Assembly: GCF_000719345.1 (NCBI RefSeq)
Contig: NZ_JOFX01000024.1
Coordinates: forward strand, 149,857-213,856
Direction: 5' to 3'
DNA length: 64,000 nucleotides
DNA from: Streptomyces sp. NRRL F-2664
GTDB taxonomy: Bacteria; Actinomycetota; Actinomycetes; Streptomycetales; Streptomycetaceae
The position numbers and the translations under genes are program-made. The stretch's first letter is position 1; each line of letters opens with the position of its first letter. Under the pieces are notes generated by a model. That model saw only the letters and a list, made by a program, of their open reading frames with translations. It did not search any database and was not told where the DNA came from. Below, piece after piece: positions 37,444 through 45,162 of this stretch.

Positions 37444-37938
37444 TCAGGCCGCGGTCAGGCGGTCGACGATCTCCTCGATGCGGGCGCGCAGGCCTTCCTG
37501 GCTCTTGCCGCCGTCGAGCCGCTCGCCGTCGATCACGTACGTCGGCGTACCGGTCACGCCGATCGCCTTGCCCTCGGCCTGGTCGGCGTCGACGATCAGG
37601 ATGTGCCGTCCGTCGATCAGCGCGGTGTCGAACTCCTCGACATCGAGACCCAGCTCGCGGGCGACGTCCAGCAGCACGGGCTCGCCCCGCTCGGTGAGTT
37701 CCGCGGTCCGGGCCAGCAGCGCCTCGGCGTAGGGCCACCCCTGCCCCTGCTCGGCGGCCTCCTCGGCCGCCTGTGCGGCGGCGAACGCGTGCTTGTGCTT
37801 CTCCAGCGGGAAGTGGCGCAGCCGGATGTCCAGCCGGTCGCCGTAGCGGGCCCGCAGGGCGCGGACGTCGTCCAGGGCGCGGTGGCAGTCCGGGCACTGC
37901 AGTTCGCACCAGACGTCGAGGATCACGGAATCGGTCAT
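37444..37938 (-). CDS. DsbA-family thioredoxin-like oxidoreductase, cytoplasmic
   Basis: A 164-residue thioredoxin-fold protein with the active site CPDC (in DVWCELQCPDCHRAL, about residue 15) and cis-Pro region GVTGTPTYVIDGERLDG. No signal peptide, so it probably works in the cytosol, like FrnE-type DsbA proteins and polyketide-associated oxidoreductases. Start ATG 37938 directly precedes the conserved strand; the frame upstream is not protein-like. Convergent with the tandem GNAT gene. Confidence 0.88.
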   Translation of the reverse strand: MTDSVILDVWCELQCPDCHRALDDVRALRARYGDRLDIRLRHFPLEKHKHAFAAAQAAEEAAEQGQGWPYAEALLARTAELTERGEPVLLDVARELGLDVEEFDTALIDGRHILIVDADQAEGKAIGVTGTPTYVIDGERLDGGKSQEGLRARIEEIVDRLTAA

Positions 37939-38121
37939 GCGACCAGTCTCCCAGTCCCCGCCCGCCCCGCCGACCGGCACCTGGGGAGGAGCCGCGACCC
38001 CGAGATCCCCCGGAGATCCGTCCACGGGCGGCCCAGCGCCTGGCCCCTACGGCGGCGGGCGGTGCACGATGGACGGACGGGGACGACGGACCGCCCCGCC
38101 GCCGAGAGTCCGGAGGACCGC

Positions 38122-38538
38122 ATGCTGGCCGAGACCATTTGCTCCGCGGTGTCCGCGGCGGGCCTGGGCATCGCCGCGCTGACCGCCTACCGGAGGCGGT
38201 TCCTGGCCGCCGCGCGCATCACCGCGTACGCGCTCGTGCCGATCGGCCTCGTCCTGACGGGTGTCGTCGAGTGGCTGGCCGGCATCGTCTTCAACCCGGC
38301 CGTCTGGATGGGCTTCGGGCTGCTGGCCCTGGCCTGGCTGATCCTCGTCACCACCCGCGCCGTCGAACGGCGCAGGCTGGGCGACGCCGAGAAGCCCGCG
38401 AAGCGGACGAAGGCCCGCCCGTCGCCGGAGACGGTCGCCCCGGCCGCTTCCAAGCCCTCCCTGGGCGCCACCCCGGCCGCGGCCCCCGCGGACGACTTCT
38501 CCGACATCGAGGCCATCCTCAAGAAACACGGCATCTGA
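38122..38538 (+). CDS. Small integral membrane protein
   Basis: Hypothetical protein of 138 residues with three hydrophobic segments (about 5-20, 30-55, 60-80), then a Lys/Arg/Pro/Ala-rich cytoplasmic linker and a conserved-looking C-terminal tail DDFSDIEAILKKHGI. That short amphipathic end may be an interaction motif. GGAGGA stands just upstream of ATG 38122. No function assigned. Confidence 0.75.
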   Translation: MLAETICSAVSAAGLGIAALTAYRRRFLAAARITAYALVPIGLVLTGVVEWLAGIVFNPAVWMGFGLLALAWLILVTTRAVERRRLGDAEKPAKRTKARPSPETVAPAASKPSLGATPAAAPADDFSDIEAILKKHGI

Positions 38539-38679
38539 CCGCGGCTCCCGGCGGGAAGCACGGCGCGGGCCGGCCCGGGGCGCAGAGGGCGGTACGTCCA
38601 CGAGATCGAGCGAACTACCGCGCGAGTGTTGGCGTGTTGAGGGGTGCGGGGCGGCCCGCTGCGCCATCATCGCCCCGAC

Positions 38680-38853
38680 ATGTTCGAGACATCGCAGAGT
38701 GACCACGCGGTGCCCGTGGCGGTACCCGACCCCGTTGCCGACGAGCCGCGGGGCTGTCTGTTCGCGCTTTCCCAGCCACCCCTGATGATCTTCCTAGCGG
38801 TGATCGGGATCCTGCTGCTGCTCGCCGCCGTGCACGATCTCTTCCTGCTCTGA
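38680..38853 (+). CDS. Small membrane protein, 57 residues
   Basis: Begins MFETSQSDHAVPVAVPDPV, with one hydrophobic C-terminal helix (LMIFLAVIGILLLLAAVHDL). Its last 60 bases overlap the 3' end of the opposite-strand CGNR gene. The clear amphipathic layout argues for a real gene despite its size; there is no family evidence. Confidence 0.55.
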   Translation: MFETSQSDHAVPVAVPDPVADEPRGCLFALSQPPLMIFLAVIGILLLLAAVHDLFLL

Positions 38854-39414
38854 CGGACCCGCGTCGGCCTCCTTGCGGCGGGCCCGGTACGCCGCCACGT
38901 GCAGCCGGTTCCCGCAGGTCCGGCTGTCGCAGTAGCGCCGGGAGCGGTTCCGCGAGAGGTCCACGAAGGCGCGCCGGCAGTCGGGGGCCTCGCAGCGGCG
39001 CAGCCGCTCCTGCTCCCCGGAGACCACGATGAAGGCCAGTGCCATGCCGCCGTCGGCCGCAAGGTGGTCGCCCACCGACGCGCCCGGCGCGAAGTAGTGC
39101 ACGTGCCAGTCGTAGCCGTCGTGGTCGGTCAGCTGCGGGGTGGTGCCCGCGGTGGCCACCAGCTCGTTGATCAGCACTGATGCGGCGCGGGCCGTCGGCG
39201 CAGCGAAGACCTGGGCGAACTTCGAGCGCACGGTGCGTACGCCGGCCAGGTCGCGGGCCCCGAGCTCGCCGACGTCGCTGATCGAGTACTCCTGGACGAA
39301 GCCGCGCAGCGCGCCGACGTCCGAGAGCCCGTCGGGCTGGTCCGGCTCGGCCGCGGTGTTCACCAGCGCGACGACGACGTCGAGCGCGCGACGGGTGTCG
39401 TGTGGGATCTGCAC
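38794..39414 (-). CDS. CGNR zinc-finger (ABATE-type) transcription regulator-like protein
   Basis: A 206-residue protein with an N-terminal helical ABATE domain (VQIPHDTRRALDVVVALVNT...) and a C-terminal CGNR motif: RRCEAPDCRRAFVDLS, RRYCDSRTCGNRLHVAAYRA, with four cysteines likely binding zinc and contacting DNA. Such proteins are putative stress-response regulators. GTG 39414 is chosen because GAGGGAGA lies six bases upstream. The final 20 residues are polar and are encoded over the antisense 3' end of the small membrane gene. Confidence 0.85.
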   Translation of the reverse strand: MQIPHDTRRALDVVVALVNTAAEPDQPDGLSDVGALRGFVQEYSISDVGELGARDLAGVRTVRSKFAQVFAAPTARAASVLINELVATAGTTPQLTDHDGYDWHVHYFAPGASVGDHLAADGGMALAFIVVSGEQERLRRCEAPDCRRAFVDLSRNRSRRYCDSRTCGNRLHVAAYRARRKEADAGPSEQEEIVHGGEQQQDPDHR

Positions 39415-39613
39415 GGTGTCTCCCTCGGGGGCCGGGCCTGCGGCGACGGGCGCGCCGCCGATGCCGCCAGACTCTAGCCGGTCCCCGCGCAGCACACTGG
39501 CGCCGTCCTCGCGGGTGGCTTCCGCGGGAACAGCGCCGGGCGCAGGCGTATGTGGTTGTCCGCTCCGCACCGTCGCCCCGAGTCGGACGGTGTCGAGCGG
39601 CTGGGGGCCTGGC

Positions 39614-40027
39614 TCAGCTTTCGGCCAGGATGTGGGAGAGCTCCTTGTCGAGGTCGAAGTGCCGGTGCTCGGTCCCGGGTGGAACCGCGGCGTCCGTCCG
39701 CTTGAGGAACGACTCCAGGGCTCGGGCGGGTGCTTCGAGAAGCGCTTCTCCCTCCGGTGAGCTCAGGGCGATGCAGACGACGCCCTGACCGTGACTGCGG
39801 GAGGGCCAGACGCGGACGTCGCCGGTACCGGTGGGCCGGTGCAGGCCCTCCGCGAGGAGGTCGCGGGCGAACACCCATTCGACCGTTTCCTCGGCGCCGG
39901 TGTGGAAGGTGGCGTGCACGGCGTAGGGGTCGGCCGTGTCATACCGCAGGCCCGCGGGAACAGGCAGTGAGGACTCGCTCGACACAACGAGGCGCAGGTG
40001 CAGCTCGCAGCTGACCGTGGTGTTCAT
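39614..40027 (-). CDS. ssgB: Sporulation-specific cell division protein SsgB
   Basis: SsgA-like protein of 137 residues that, with SsgA, positions FtsZ rings at future sporulation septa in aerial hyphae. Sequence MNTTVSCELHLRLVVSSESS through DPYAVHATFHTGAEE and the ending DLDKELSHILAES is close to the nearly invariant Streptomyces SsgB. The 177-base divergent gap to the PGPGW gene holds its promoter. In S. coelicolor ssgB is reported to depend on the stress sigma factor SigH; a GTTTAC (minus strand, 40107-40112) could be a -35 of that type, but the -10 is uncertain. Confidence 0.97.
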   Translation of the reverse strand: MNTTVSCELHLRLVVSSESSLPVPAGLRYDTADPYAVHATFHTGAEETVEWVFARDLLAEGLHRPTGTGDVRVWPSRSHGQGVVCIALSSPEGEALLEAPARALESFLKRTDAAVPPGTEHRHFDLDKELSHILAES

Positions 40028-40203
40028 AAGCGCCAGGGCCTTTCGCTCAGTGTGCGCTCGGGGATTCGCACGTCGGCGAAATCGACATGCCACCTACGGT
40101 GTCGTTGTAAACCCCTCTGACCGTTTTGCGGACCTCTGGGTCCCTCGGACGGCGGATCCAAACGGTCGTTCCCGTGTGCTGTGCACTCAGGTAGATTCGA
40201 CCT

Positions 40204-40686
40204 ATGCATACGGGGAGTGACCGCGGAACGAACGAGTCCGCTACCGGCGACACCACCACGGGACCCACCGGACAGCGTGCCGAAGGAGCCGCGGAGGAGA
40301 CCGCCGAGGAAACGCTGCACGTCTCGAAGGCGCCCGCCTTCATCAAGGCCCGCCGGACCCTGCACCTCAGCTGGCAGGTCGGCGTCTTCGTCGTGGGACT
40401 CGCGGTGATCGCGGCCGGCGTCGCCATGCTCGTCCTGCCCGGCCCCGGCTGGGTCGCGATCTTCGCGGGCCTGGCGATCTGGGCCACCGAGTTCGCCTGG
40501 GCCCACCTCGTGCTGCGCTGGACCAAGCGCAAGGTCACCGAGGCCGCCCAGAAGGCCCTCGACCCCAAGGTGCGCCGCCGCAACATCATCCTGACCACCA
40601 CGGGCCTCGTCATCGCGGGCGCCCTGATCGGCTTCTACCTCTGGAAGTACGGGCTCGTCCTGCCGTGGGACCTCAAGGGCCAGTGA
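40204..40686 (+). CDS. PGPGW-motif membrane protein (TIGR02611-like)
   Basis: Membrane protein of 160 residues. An acidic, Thr/Gly-rich N-terminal tail of about 45 residues is followed by two TM helices flanking the diagnostic LVLPGPGWVAIFAGLAIWA, and a third segment near the C terminus (IILTTTGLVIAGALIGFYLW). Function unknown; the PGPGW family is widespread. ATG 40204 starts six bases after TAGATT (40192-40197), so it is probably leaderless. Divergent from ssgB. Confidence 0.85.
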   Translation: MHTGSDRGTNESATGDTTTGPTGQRAEGAAEETAEETLHVSKAPAFIKARRTLHLSWQVGVFVVGLAVIAAGVAMLVLPGPGWVAIFAGLAIWATEFAWAHLVLRWTKRKVTEAAQKALDPKVRRRNIILTTTGLVIAGALIGFYLWKYGLVLPWDLKGQ

Positions 40687-40732
40687 CGGTCGAGGAGCAC
40701 CGCTGACATGGGGTAATGTTTGCGGTGCGTCC

Positions 40733-40804
40733 GGGCGATTAGCTCAGTGGGAGAGCACTTCGTTCACACCGAAGGGGTCACTGGTTCGAACCCAGTATCG
40801 CCCA
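40733..40804 (+). tRNA. tRNA-Val(CAC), copy A
   Basis: 72-base cloverleaf: acceptor GGGCGAT/ATCGCCC, D-arm GCTCAGTGGGAGAGC, anticodon loop TTCACAC (anticodon CAC, reads GUG), T-arm ACTGG-TTCGAAC-CCAGT. CCA not encoded. TAATGT at 40714-40719 is a plausible -10. Confidence 0.97.
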
Positions 40805-40810
40805 CCCGGA

Positions 40811-40848
40811 CCCGAGGCCCGGAGACTTCACCGTCTCCGGGCCTCGGG
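40811..40848 (+). terminator. Terminator of tRNA-Val(CAC) copy A
   Basis: A 16-bp perfect GC stem (arms 40811-40826 and 40833-40848) with loop TTCACC, starting six bases after the tRNA. Confidence 0.85.
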
Positions 40849-40870
40849 CGTTCCACCCCCCGGCCGCCTG

Positions 40871-40935
40871 GGGCGTGTCTTTCGGATCATGCCGAGCCCC
40901 GCTCCCTGATCCGGCCCGATCCAAAAGACACGCCC
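40871..40935. repeat. 65-bp element with 18-bp imperfect terminal inverted repeats
   Basis: GGGCGTGTCTTTCGGATC at the left end is matched at the right end by the complement of GGGCGTGTCTTTTGGATC (17 of 18 bases). The central 29 bases are unrelated. The right end abuts the TAG stop of the large membrane gene. No clear target duplication is visible. It could be a small MITE-like remnant or a bidirectional terminator between tRNA-Val and the membrane gene. Confidence 0.6.
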
Positions 40936-43286
40936 TAGCCCAGGCGCCCGATCGCGGCCCGCAGCCGGCGGGCGTCGCGCAGCCGCCGCTCGTACGTCGC
41001 GCCCGCCGCCAGCAGCAGCACACCCGCCAGGGCCGGCGGCACCCAGCGCGGCAGCGCCCCCGCCACCTGCACCACGTACGGCGCCAGCTCGTGCACCGCC
41101 ACCGCTGCGAGCACCGCACCGCCCAGCAGCAGCGGGGCCTGCAGCCGCCAGCGCGCGCCCGCCAGGGTCACCGCCAGCGCGGCCGCCCCCAGCAGCAGCG
41201 GACGCAGCCAGCCGGCATCCCCCCACGCCGCCAGGAGGCTCGGCAGCAGCGTCGCCCCCAGCCCCGGCCCGTACGCCGTCCACGACGAGGCCCCGGCGTC
41301 CCGGCGCCGCCGCAGGAAGCCCACCGCCAGGGCGGGCACCGTCACCGGCAGCGTGTATGCCTCCGGCGCCGTCACCCCCGCCTCCACCAGCCGCACCCAC
41401 GTTGCCGCCACGAACAGCGCAGCCGCCGCCCAGCCCAGCACCCGCCGCTCCGGCCGCACCGCGGCCCCCGCGCACACCACCCCGGCCAGCGCCAGGACCA
41501 GCGCCAGCGTCCCCGGCCGCCCCGCCGACAGGGCCAGCGCGAGCACACCCGACGCCCCCGCCGCGACCTCGACCGGCAGCCGTACGGCTCCCCACCGCGG
41601 ACCCGGCGCCGCCACCGCCGCCGGCACCGCGAGGACCGGCAGCGCCCACCAGGCCACCGCCAGGTCCGCCACCGCGGACGCCGCCACCAGCAGACCCGTC
41701 GCGTACCCGACCGCGCACACCGCCGCAGCCGACCGGACCCACCGCGCGGCAGGCCCGTACGCCGCTCCCGCCGCACAGCCCGCGCCCAGCAGCCCCCAGA
41801 CCGCGAAGGTCGCCGCGCGGCCGTCCAGCGCGCCCAGGGACACGTTCGCGGCGCCAGCCAGCGCGCACGCGGCCGCCGCGATCCCGGCCGCACGCACGGG
41901 GGAGCGCAGGGCGAGGACCCCCGCCGCGCCCGTCACCGCGAGCTGCACCGCGAACACCGCCGCCACCGGCAGCCCCAGCAGCACCGGCGCCGCGAACAGG
42001 CCCGCCCAGGCCGGCAGCACCGCCGCCACCGCGGACTCCGGCCGCGCCGGCACCGGCGACAGCCACCGGGCGGCCGCCGCCGTCAGCAGCAGCGCGACCG
42101 CGGCCGCCGCGCCCGGACCGTGCACAGCCGCCGGCGGGGTCGTCACCGCCCACACCTCCTCCAGCACGCGGAGCCGGGCCACCAGTACCGGCACCACCAC
42201 CGCGCCCGCCGCCAGCGCGCCGAAGGCGCCCACCACCGCCCCGGCCCAGGCCGCCCCGCGCCGCACCGACTCCGGCAGGGCGGGCACCCGTACCGCCGCC
42301 AGCAGCGGCAGACCCACCAGCAGGTGCGCCACCAGCGCCCAGCCCGGTGCCAGCTCCGGCCGTGCCACACCGGCCACGGCCACCACCGCCGCCACCGCCC
42401 CCACCAGCGCGGCCCCCCACACCCGCGGCTCCCGCCAGGCCGCCGCCGTCCCCAGTGCGGCACCCGCCAGCAGCAGCGCCGCCGGAGCCGCGGCCTGCGC
42501 CGCCGAGGCCGCCGACCACGACTGCGCCGCCCCGAGCAGCAGCGCCGCCGAGCCCAGCACCGCCGCCGGCAGCGCGGCCGCCCGCACCCGGAGGGCCAGC
42601 GCCGCGTCCAGCGCCGCCGTCACCAGCAGCGCCCAGCCGAGGCCCGTCGCACCCGCGTCCGCGGCGACCGCCGCCAGCGGGAGCGGCAACTGCGCCGCGG
42701 CCACCGCCGCCGGCAGCGGGATCCGCAGCGTGCGCAGCGCCGACCCGTAGCCGGCCCACACCGCCGCCAGGACGGCGGCCGCGCCGGCCGCGTACCCGGT
42801 GCCGTCGGCGCCCGGCATGCCCACCGCGTACAGCGCGTACGCGTCCAGCACCGTCAGCAGCAGCCCCACGGCGGCCACGGACTCCGCCGTCGACCGCAGC
42901 CCGCGGCGCAGCAGCACCCCGGGCGCGGCCAGCGCCGCCGCCGTCACCACGGCCAGCACCGCCGAACGCCCCGCGATGCCCATGGAGCCCCAGCTGACCA
43001 GCGTGAACGCCAACGCGGCCACGGCCAGCAGCACCGCGCCCAAGGTGAGCAGCACGTTCTGCGCGCTCGGGGCCGAGGCCTCCTTGCGCGGCCCGGCGGA
43101 CCAGGCGGGCGGGACCGGCGGGCCGGACACGGCCGGCCCCCAGCCCGCGGGCACCGCGGCGGACTGCCGCAGCAGGCCCAGCAGCCACTCCCGGCGGGCC
43201 AGCAAGAACAGGCGCCGGGCATCGAGTTGGGCCAGCTCGCGGTCGATGAGCGCCAGCTCTTCGGCCGGCGGCAGAGACGAGTTCAT
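40935..43286 (-). CDS. Very large polytopic integral membrane protein
   Basis: A 783-residue Ala/Val/Leu/Gly-rich protein. A soluble N terminus (ELALIDRELAQLDARRLFLLARREWLL, a short coiled coil) with a Pro-rich linker (about 40-70) precedes roughly 20 or more hydrophobic segments, spaced almost without loops. No transporter signature or catalytic motif seen; composition resembles the Streptomyces SCO7613-type membrane proteins. Stop TAG lies at the inverted-repeat element. Extreme GC makes the opposite frames look open over the whole length. Confidence 0.82.
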   Translation of the reverse strand: MNSSLPPAEELALIDRELAQLDARRLFLLARREWLLGLLRQSAAVPAGWGPAVSGPPVPPAWSAGPRKEASAPSAQNVLLTLGAVLLAVAALAFTLVSWGSMGIAGRSAVLAVVTAAALAAPGVLLRRGLRSTAESVAAVGLLLTVLDAYALYAVGMPGADGTGYAAGAAAVLAAVWAGYGSALRTLRIPLPAAVAAAQLPLPLAAVAADAGATGLGWALLVTAALDAALALRVRAAALPAAVLGSAALLLGAAQSWSAASAAQAAAPAALLLAGAALGTAAAWREPRVWGAALVGAVAAVVAVAGVARPELAPGWALVAHLLVGLPLLAAVRVPALPESVRRGAAWAGAVVGAFGALAAGAVVVPVLVARLRVLEEVWAVTTPPAAVHGPGAAAAVALLLTAAAARWLSPVPARPESAVAAVLPAWAGLFAAPVLLGLPVAAVFAVQLAVTGAAGVLALRSPVRAAGIAAAACALAGAANVSLGALDGRAATFAVWGLLGAGCAAGAAYGPAARWVRSAAAVCAVGYATGLLVAASAVADLAVAWWALPVLAVPAAVAAPGPRWGAVRLPVEVAAGASGVLALALSAGRPGTLALVLALAGVVCAGAAVRPERRVLGWAAAALFVAATWVRLVEAGVTAPEAYTLPVTVPALAVGFLRRRRDAGASSWTAYGPGLGATLLPSLLAAWGDAGWLRPLLLGAAALAVTLAGARWRLQAPLLLGGAVLAAVAVHELAPYVVQVAGALPRWVPPALAGVLLLAAGATYERRLRDARRLRAAIGRLG

Positions 43287-43384
43287 AACCGGAGTGTGGC
43301 GCCCGTCACCCGGTCAGGACATGGGCGGGGGTACTCACATGCGACCTGAGTACCCCCAGGGCGGACCCGGGCCGGAGCAGCGGT

Positions 43385-43413
43385 TTGAACCAGCCCCGAG
43401 GCTTCTGTATTGT
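43385..43413 (+). promoter_or_regulatory. Promoter of tRNA-Val(CAC) copy B
   Basis: TTGAAC (43385-43390), 17-base spacer, TATTGT (43408-43413), with the tRNA beginning 13 bases later. A near-consensus housekeeping promoter. Confidence 0.7.
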
Positions 43414-43426
43414 TCAGTGCGTTCCC

Positions 43427-43498
43427 GGGCGATTAGCTCAGCGGGAGAGCACTTCGTTCACACCGAAGGGGTCACTGGTTCGATCCCAGTATCGCCCA
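43427..43498 (+). tRNA. tRNA-Val(CAC), copy B
   Basis: Same 72-base tRNA as copy A except for two bases (GCTCAGCGGG in the D-loop and TTCGATC in the T-loop). Anticodon CAC. CCA not encoded. The two copies enclose the large membrane gene. Confidence 0.97.
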
Positions 43499-43505
43499 CC
43501 GGGAG

Positions 43506-43534
43506 AGGCCGGTCCGTCGATGACGGACCGGCCT
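43506..43534 (+). terminator. Terminator of tRNA-Val(CAC) copy B
   Basis: Thirteen-bp stem (arms 43506-43518 and 43522-43534) with a very small loop, starting seven bases after the tRNA. Confidence 0.8.
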
Positions 43535-43589
43535 TCCGCATGTCCGGACCGTCTGCGACACACCACCGGGCCGGCTGCCCGCCGCCCCC

Positions 43590-44315
43590 TCACGCGGCCG
43601 CCGACAGGTCCGGCCGCAGCGGCCAGTGCGGGTCCACCGCCTCCGGCGTCCCCTGCCGCGCGAACCATGCCTGCAGGCCGCGCGCCTGCGCCGCGTGCCA
43701 CACCGCCTGGAGCGTGTGCAGCTCGGCCGGCGTCAACCGGTCCAGCCGCGACGCGAACCGGCGGCCCACCGCCCGGACCAGCTCCAGCGAGGCCATCGCA
43801 TCCGCCGCCGCGTCGTGCGCGCCCTCCAACTCGATCCCGTAGTGCGCGCACAGGTCCGTCAGCGTCCGCCGGCCCTTGCGGTAGCGGTCCAGGTGCTTGT
43901 CCAGCACCCGCGGGTCCAGCACCGTCAACGGCCGGTTGTCCAGGTACCGCGACAGCGACGACGCCCGGTGCCGGCGCAACTCCCGGTCCAGCAGCGTCAG
44001 GTCGAACGGCGCATTCATCACCACCACCGGCCGGCCCGCGACCTGCTGCTCCCCGAGCGCCCGGGCTATCTCCTCCACCACCGGCGCCGGCCAGCGCCCG
44101 TGGCGCTGGAGGTGCTCGTCGGTGAGGCCGTGCACTTCCGTCGCGCCCGGGGGCACCGGAACGCCGGGGTTGACCAGCCAGCGGGTCGTGCGCACCCGGC
44201 CGCCCGCGCACTCCTGCACGATGAGCGCGGCGGACACGATCCGGTCCTGCTCCACGTCCACCCCGGTGGTCTCCGTGTCGAATGCGGCCAGCGGGCCCTC
44301 GTACCAGCGGTTCAT
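43590..44315 (-). CDS. DnaQ-like 3'-5' exonuclease
   Basis: A 241-residue DEDDh exonuclease. Exo I motif LAAFDTETTGVD (metal-binding Asp, Glu), Exo II in VMNAPFDLTLLDRELR and Exo III HDAAADAMAS are intact. The C-terminal extension (WHAAQARGLQAWFARQGTPE) is shared by Streptomyces relatives. Could proofread or trim nucleic acids; it is not fused to a polymerase or UvrC domain. Start ATG 44315 is set by the conserved MNRWYEGPLAAFDTE; the frame upstream lacks protein character. Divergent from the DUF4365-like gene. Confidence 0.9.
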   Translation of the reverse strand: MNRWYEGPLAAFDTETTGVDVEQDRIVSAALIVQECAGGRVRTTRWLVNPGVPVPPGATEVHGLTDEHLQRHGRWPAPVVEEIARALGEQQVAGRPVVVMNAPFDLTLLDRELRRHRASSLSRYLDNRPLTVLDPRVLDKHLDRYRKGRRTLTDLCAHYGIELEGAHDAAADAMASLELVRAVGRRFASRLDRLTPAELHTLQAVWHAAQARGLQAWFARQGTPEAVDPHWPLRPDLSAAA

Positions 44316-44544
44316 GGCGAACTCCTCGTCCCCGGTCGGCAGTTGGGGTGCAGCCGGGCGCCGCCGCCTCGGAACGTGCCGCCCCTGCCCGAATCGGTGA
44401 TACCCGGGCTGTTTGTTCCGTACGCCGTTTGCGGCGACCCGGGTGCGGAGACAACAACCCTGGGGGGCCGTGCACATGACCGGTCGTCACCCACCCACCC
44501 GACCACCGCCGAAGGCAGAGCCCGGAAGGCATGGGGAGCCGGCC

Positions 44545-45162
44545 ATGGCGCTCGCGCAGCCCGAACCGGGCGGGGTGCTGGAGGGGCAGATCGGGCCGCG
44601 GACCGCCGCCGGTGCAGGCGCACCGGACGACGCCACGCGGACCGTACCGCTGCGCGGCACACTCGCCACCACCGCCTGCATGGAGACCCTCCAGGTGGGA
44701 TACCTGCACGCCGTCGCCGCCGCGGCCGGCTGCTCGCTGTCCCAGCCCTTCCCCGACAACGGCGTGGACTGGCACGTCAGTCACGGCGCCCCCGAGCACG
44801 TCGTCGACGACGAGGTCACCATCAAGGTGCAGTTGAAGGCGACCTACCAGGTACCGCCCCGGCCGCCCGGCCCCACCTTCTCCTTCACCCTCGACAACGA
44901 GCACCTGGTGAAGCTGGCCCGCACCCCGGTCGCCGTGCACAAGATCCTCGTCGTGATGCTCGTCCCGCGGGAGCGCGACCAGTGGCTCGCCGCCGGACAC
45001 GACCGGCTCGACCTGCGGCACTGCTGCTACTGGACCAATCTCGCCGGACACCCCGTCACCGGCCGCCGCCGGACCACCGTACGGATACCGACCGCGCGGA
45101 TCTTCGACGACCGGGCTCTGTGCGAGATCATGACCCGGGTCGGGTCGGGAGGGACACCCTGA
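44545..45162 (+). CDS. DUF4365-like protein
   Basis: A 205-residue cytoplasmic protein. The block LQVGYLHAVAAAAGC, DNGVDWHV and EVTIKVQLKATYQ has the D...xQxKx arrangement of DUF4365/PD-(D/E)XK-like nuclease folds, with Asp and QLK as candidate catalytic residues. ATG 44545 has GGGGAG seven to twelve bases upstream; ATG 44476 would add 23 residues. Stop and the next gene's start overlap (TGATG), so the two are translated together. Role unknown; DUF4365 proteins occur in both housekeeping and defence contexts. Confidence 0.75.
   Translation: MALAQPEPGGVLEGQIGPRTAAGAGAPDDATRTVPLRGTLATTACMETLQVGYLHAVAAAAGCSLSQPFPDNGVDWHVSHGAPEHVVDDEVTIKVQLKATYQVPPRPPGPTFSFTLDNEHLVKLARTPVAVHKILVVMLVPRERDQWLAAGHDRLDLRHCCYWTNLAGHPVTGRRRTTVRIPTARIFDDRALCEIMTRVGSGGTP

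Noticed and set aside
40875..43349. Plus-strand frame of about 820 codons opposite the giant membrane gene
   Set aside because: Arg/Gln/His-rich with no hydrophobic or catalytic pattern; the minus frame has clean repeated TM segments.
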